Source: Sulfurospirillaceae bacterium
GTDB taxonomy: Bacteria > Campylobacterota > Campylobacteria > Campylobacterales > Sulfurospirillaceae
Assembly: GCA_028684065.1 (NCBI GenBank)
Contig: JAQUGO010000004.1
Location: 229,528-293,527, forward strand
DNA length: 64,000 bases
Direction of reading: 5' to 3'
Shown here: positions 63,644 to 64,000 of the stretch, piece after piece
Layout of the letters: each line of letters starts with the position of its first letter
How positions within the stretch are numbered: the stretch's first letter is position 1
Program-made: the position numbers and the translations under genes
The notes under the pieces: model-generated
What the model was told of the DNA's origin: nothing
What the model saw: only the letters and a program-made list of their open reading frames with translations
Database searches by the model: none

Positions 63644-63756
63644 ACCCTCATATCGAAAAACTACATTTTATAGGTTTGATTTAATAAAAAAAATGCTAAA
63701 ATAACCGGATTTTCACTAGTAATTTTAGATAAAATTAAACAAAAAAGGGTGTATGT

Positions 63757-63996
63757 ATGGAGATAAATCTCATCGCAGAGACTTTCAAGTTTTTAATCTT
63801 AGGGATGTCGACAGTTTTCATGTTTTTGATATTGTTAGTATATGTTTTACAAATACAATCTAAAATCATCATGAAATTTTTTCCACAGAAGAGCGTAGCG
63901 GAGAATGCAGGTGGGAAAGTGGCACGGGCTAAGTCAACGGATAATCTAGCGGTGGTAGCGGCGATAGCTGCAACACTCAAGACATATAAAAAATAA
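63757..63996 (+). CDS. oadG: Oxaloacetate decarboxylase gamma subunit-like protein
   Basis: A 79-aa protein with one N-terminal membrane helix ('ILGMSTVFMFLILLVYVLQIQ'), a short charged linker and a C-terminal 'NLAVVAAIAATLKTYKK', the pattern of OadG subunits of sodium-pumping decarboxylases. It assembles the OadA carboxyltransferase with the OadB membrane pump. oadA and oadB would be expected just beyond the window end. nhaD at 42 kb would help recycle Na+, which is inference. Confidence 0.82.
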   Translation: MEINLIAETFKFLILGMSTVFMFLILLVYVLQIQSKIIMKFFPQKSVAENAGGKVARAKSTDNLAVVAAIAATLKTYKK

Positions 63997-64000
63997 CATA

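Noticed and set aside
1-64000. CRISPR arrays, insertion sequences, prophage or toxin-antitoxin genes
   Set aside because: I looked for regularly spaced repeats, transposase/integrase motifs and small paired ORFs and saw none; the window is core-genome-like throughout.

Overview
The window reads as chromosomal DNA of a free-living, respiratory Campylobacterota (Epsilonproteobacteria), most like Sulfurospirillum. This rests on an AT-rich, densely packed genome with many GTG/TTG starts, on Campylobacter-like gene blocks (as I recall from C. jejuni: cvpA-fur-lysS-glyA-DUF1882-SPOR-aroE, and uvrC-hypothetical-guaA-purD), on histidine kinases with the 'AHQWRQPL' H-box common in this phylum, and on a respiratory tetrathionate locus. 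No species call was tested. I see no integrase, transposase, prophage or CRISPR array.

Layout. 1-1.6 kb: 3' part of polA, then mntP. 1.6-10.2 kb: a two-component pair, a TsdA-type dihaem cytochrome and a TtrB-TtrC-TtrA molybdoenzyme, together a thiosulfate/tetrathionate respiration locus. The promoters of tsdA and ttrB share a nearly identical 11-bp direct-repeat pair. 10.2-12 kb (minus): YgjP-like metallopeptidase and DnaJ. 12-15.2 kb: Met-rich Spy-like periplasmic protein, OmpR/ArsS-type two-component system, recR. 15.2-18.2 kb: iron alcohol dehydrogenase and a PAS-GGDEF-EAL protein. 18.2-28.1 kb (minus): a ten-gene tightly spaced run: diguanylate cyclase, cvpA, fur, lysS, glyA, DUF1882 gene, SPOR protein, trpE, aroE, acyl-CoA ligase. 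28.3-29.7 kb (minus): pilT and gatC. 29.8-33 kb: YfgM-like/BamB-like pair, a small hypothetical, coaX, short-form hisG. 33-38.2 kb (minus): signalling module with a lone receiver, a NIT-like hybrid kinase, a Sel1 protein and an Hpt-like protein lacking the expected His. 38.2-40.5 kb (minus): uvrC and a DUF721-like gene. 40.4-52.6 kb: a 47-aa LptM-like lipoprotein, nadB, nhaD, guaA, hemD, a probable 6S RNA, purD, an RDD protein, lptD, a J-domain protein, pnp, atpE. 52.7-54.2 kb: tRNA-Leu(GAG), then GNAT and DUF2156 genes (minus). 54.3-63.6 kb: small hypothetical, periplasmic-binding-protein sensor kinase and regulator, TakP-type TRAP transporter, FAD/Fe-S D-lactate dehydrogenase-like enzyme. 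63.7 kb to end: oadG, presumably the start of a sodium-pumping decarboxylase operon.

How it works together. Two regions look like sense-and-respire modules. In the first, the 1.6-4 kb kinase/regulator probably controls tsdA and ttrBCA. In the second, the 54.5-57.4 kb kinase/regulator probably controls 2-oxoacid/lactate import (dctPQM) and D-lactate oxidation into the respiratory chain. Phased ~11-bp direct repeats, as bound by OmpR-family regulators, lie upstream of three regulated units (tsdA/ttrB, spy-like, dctP). The rest is mostly housekeeping. No stretch longer than 300 bases lacks a gene; the longest spacer (45587-45866) is filled by the 6S RNA candidate and the purD promoter.
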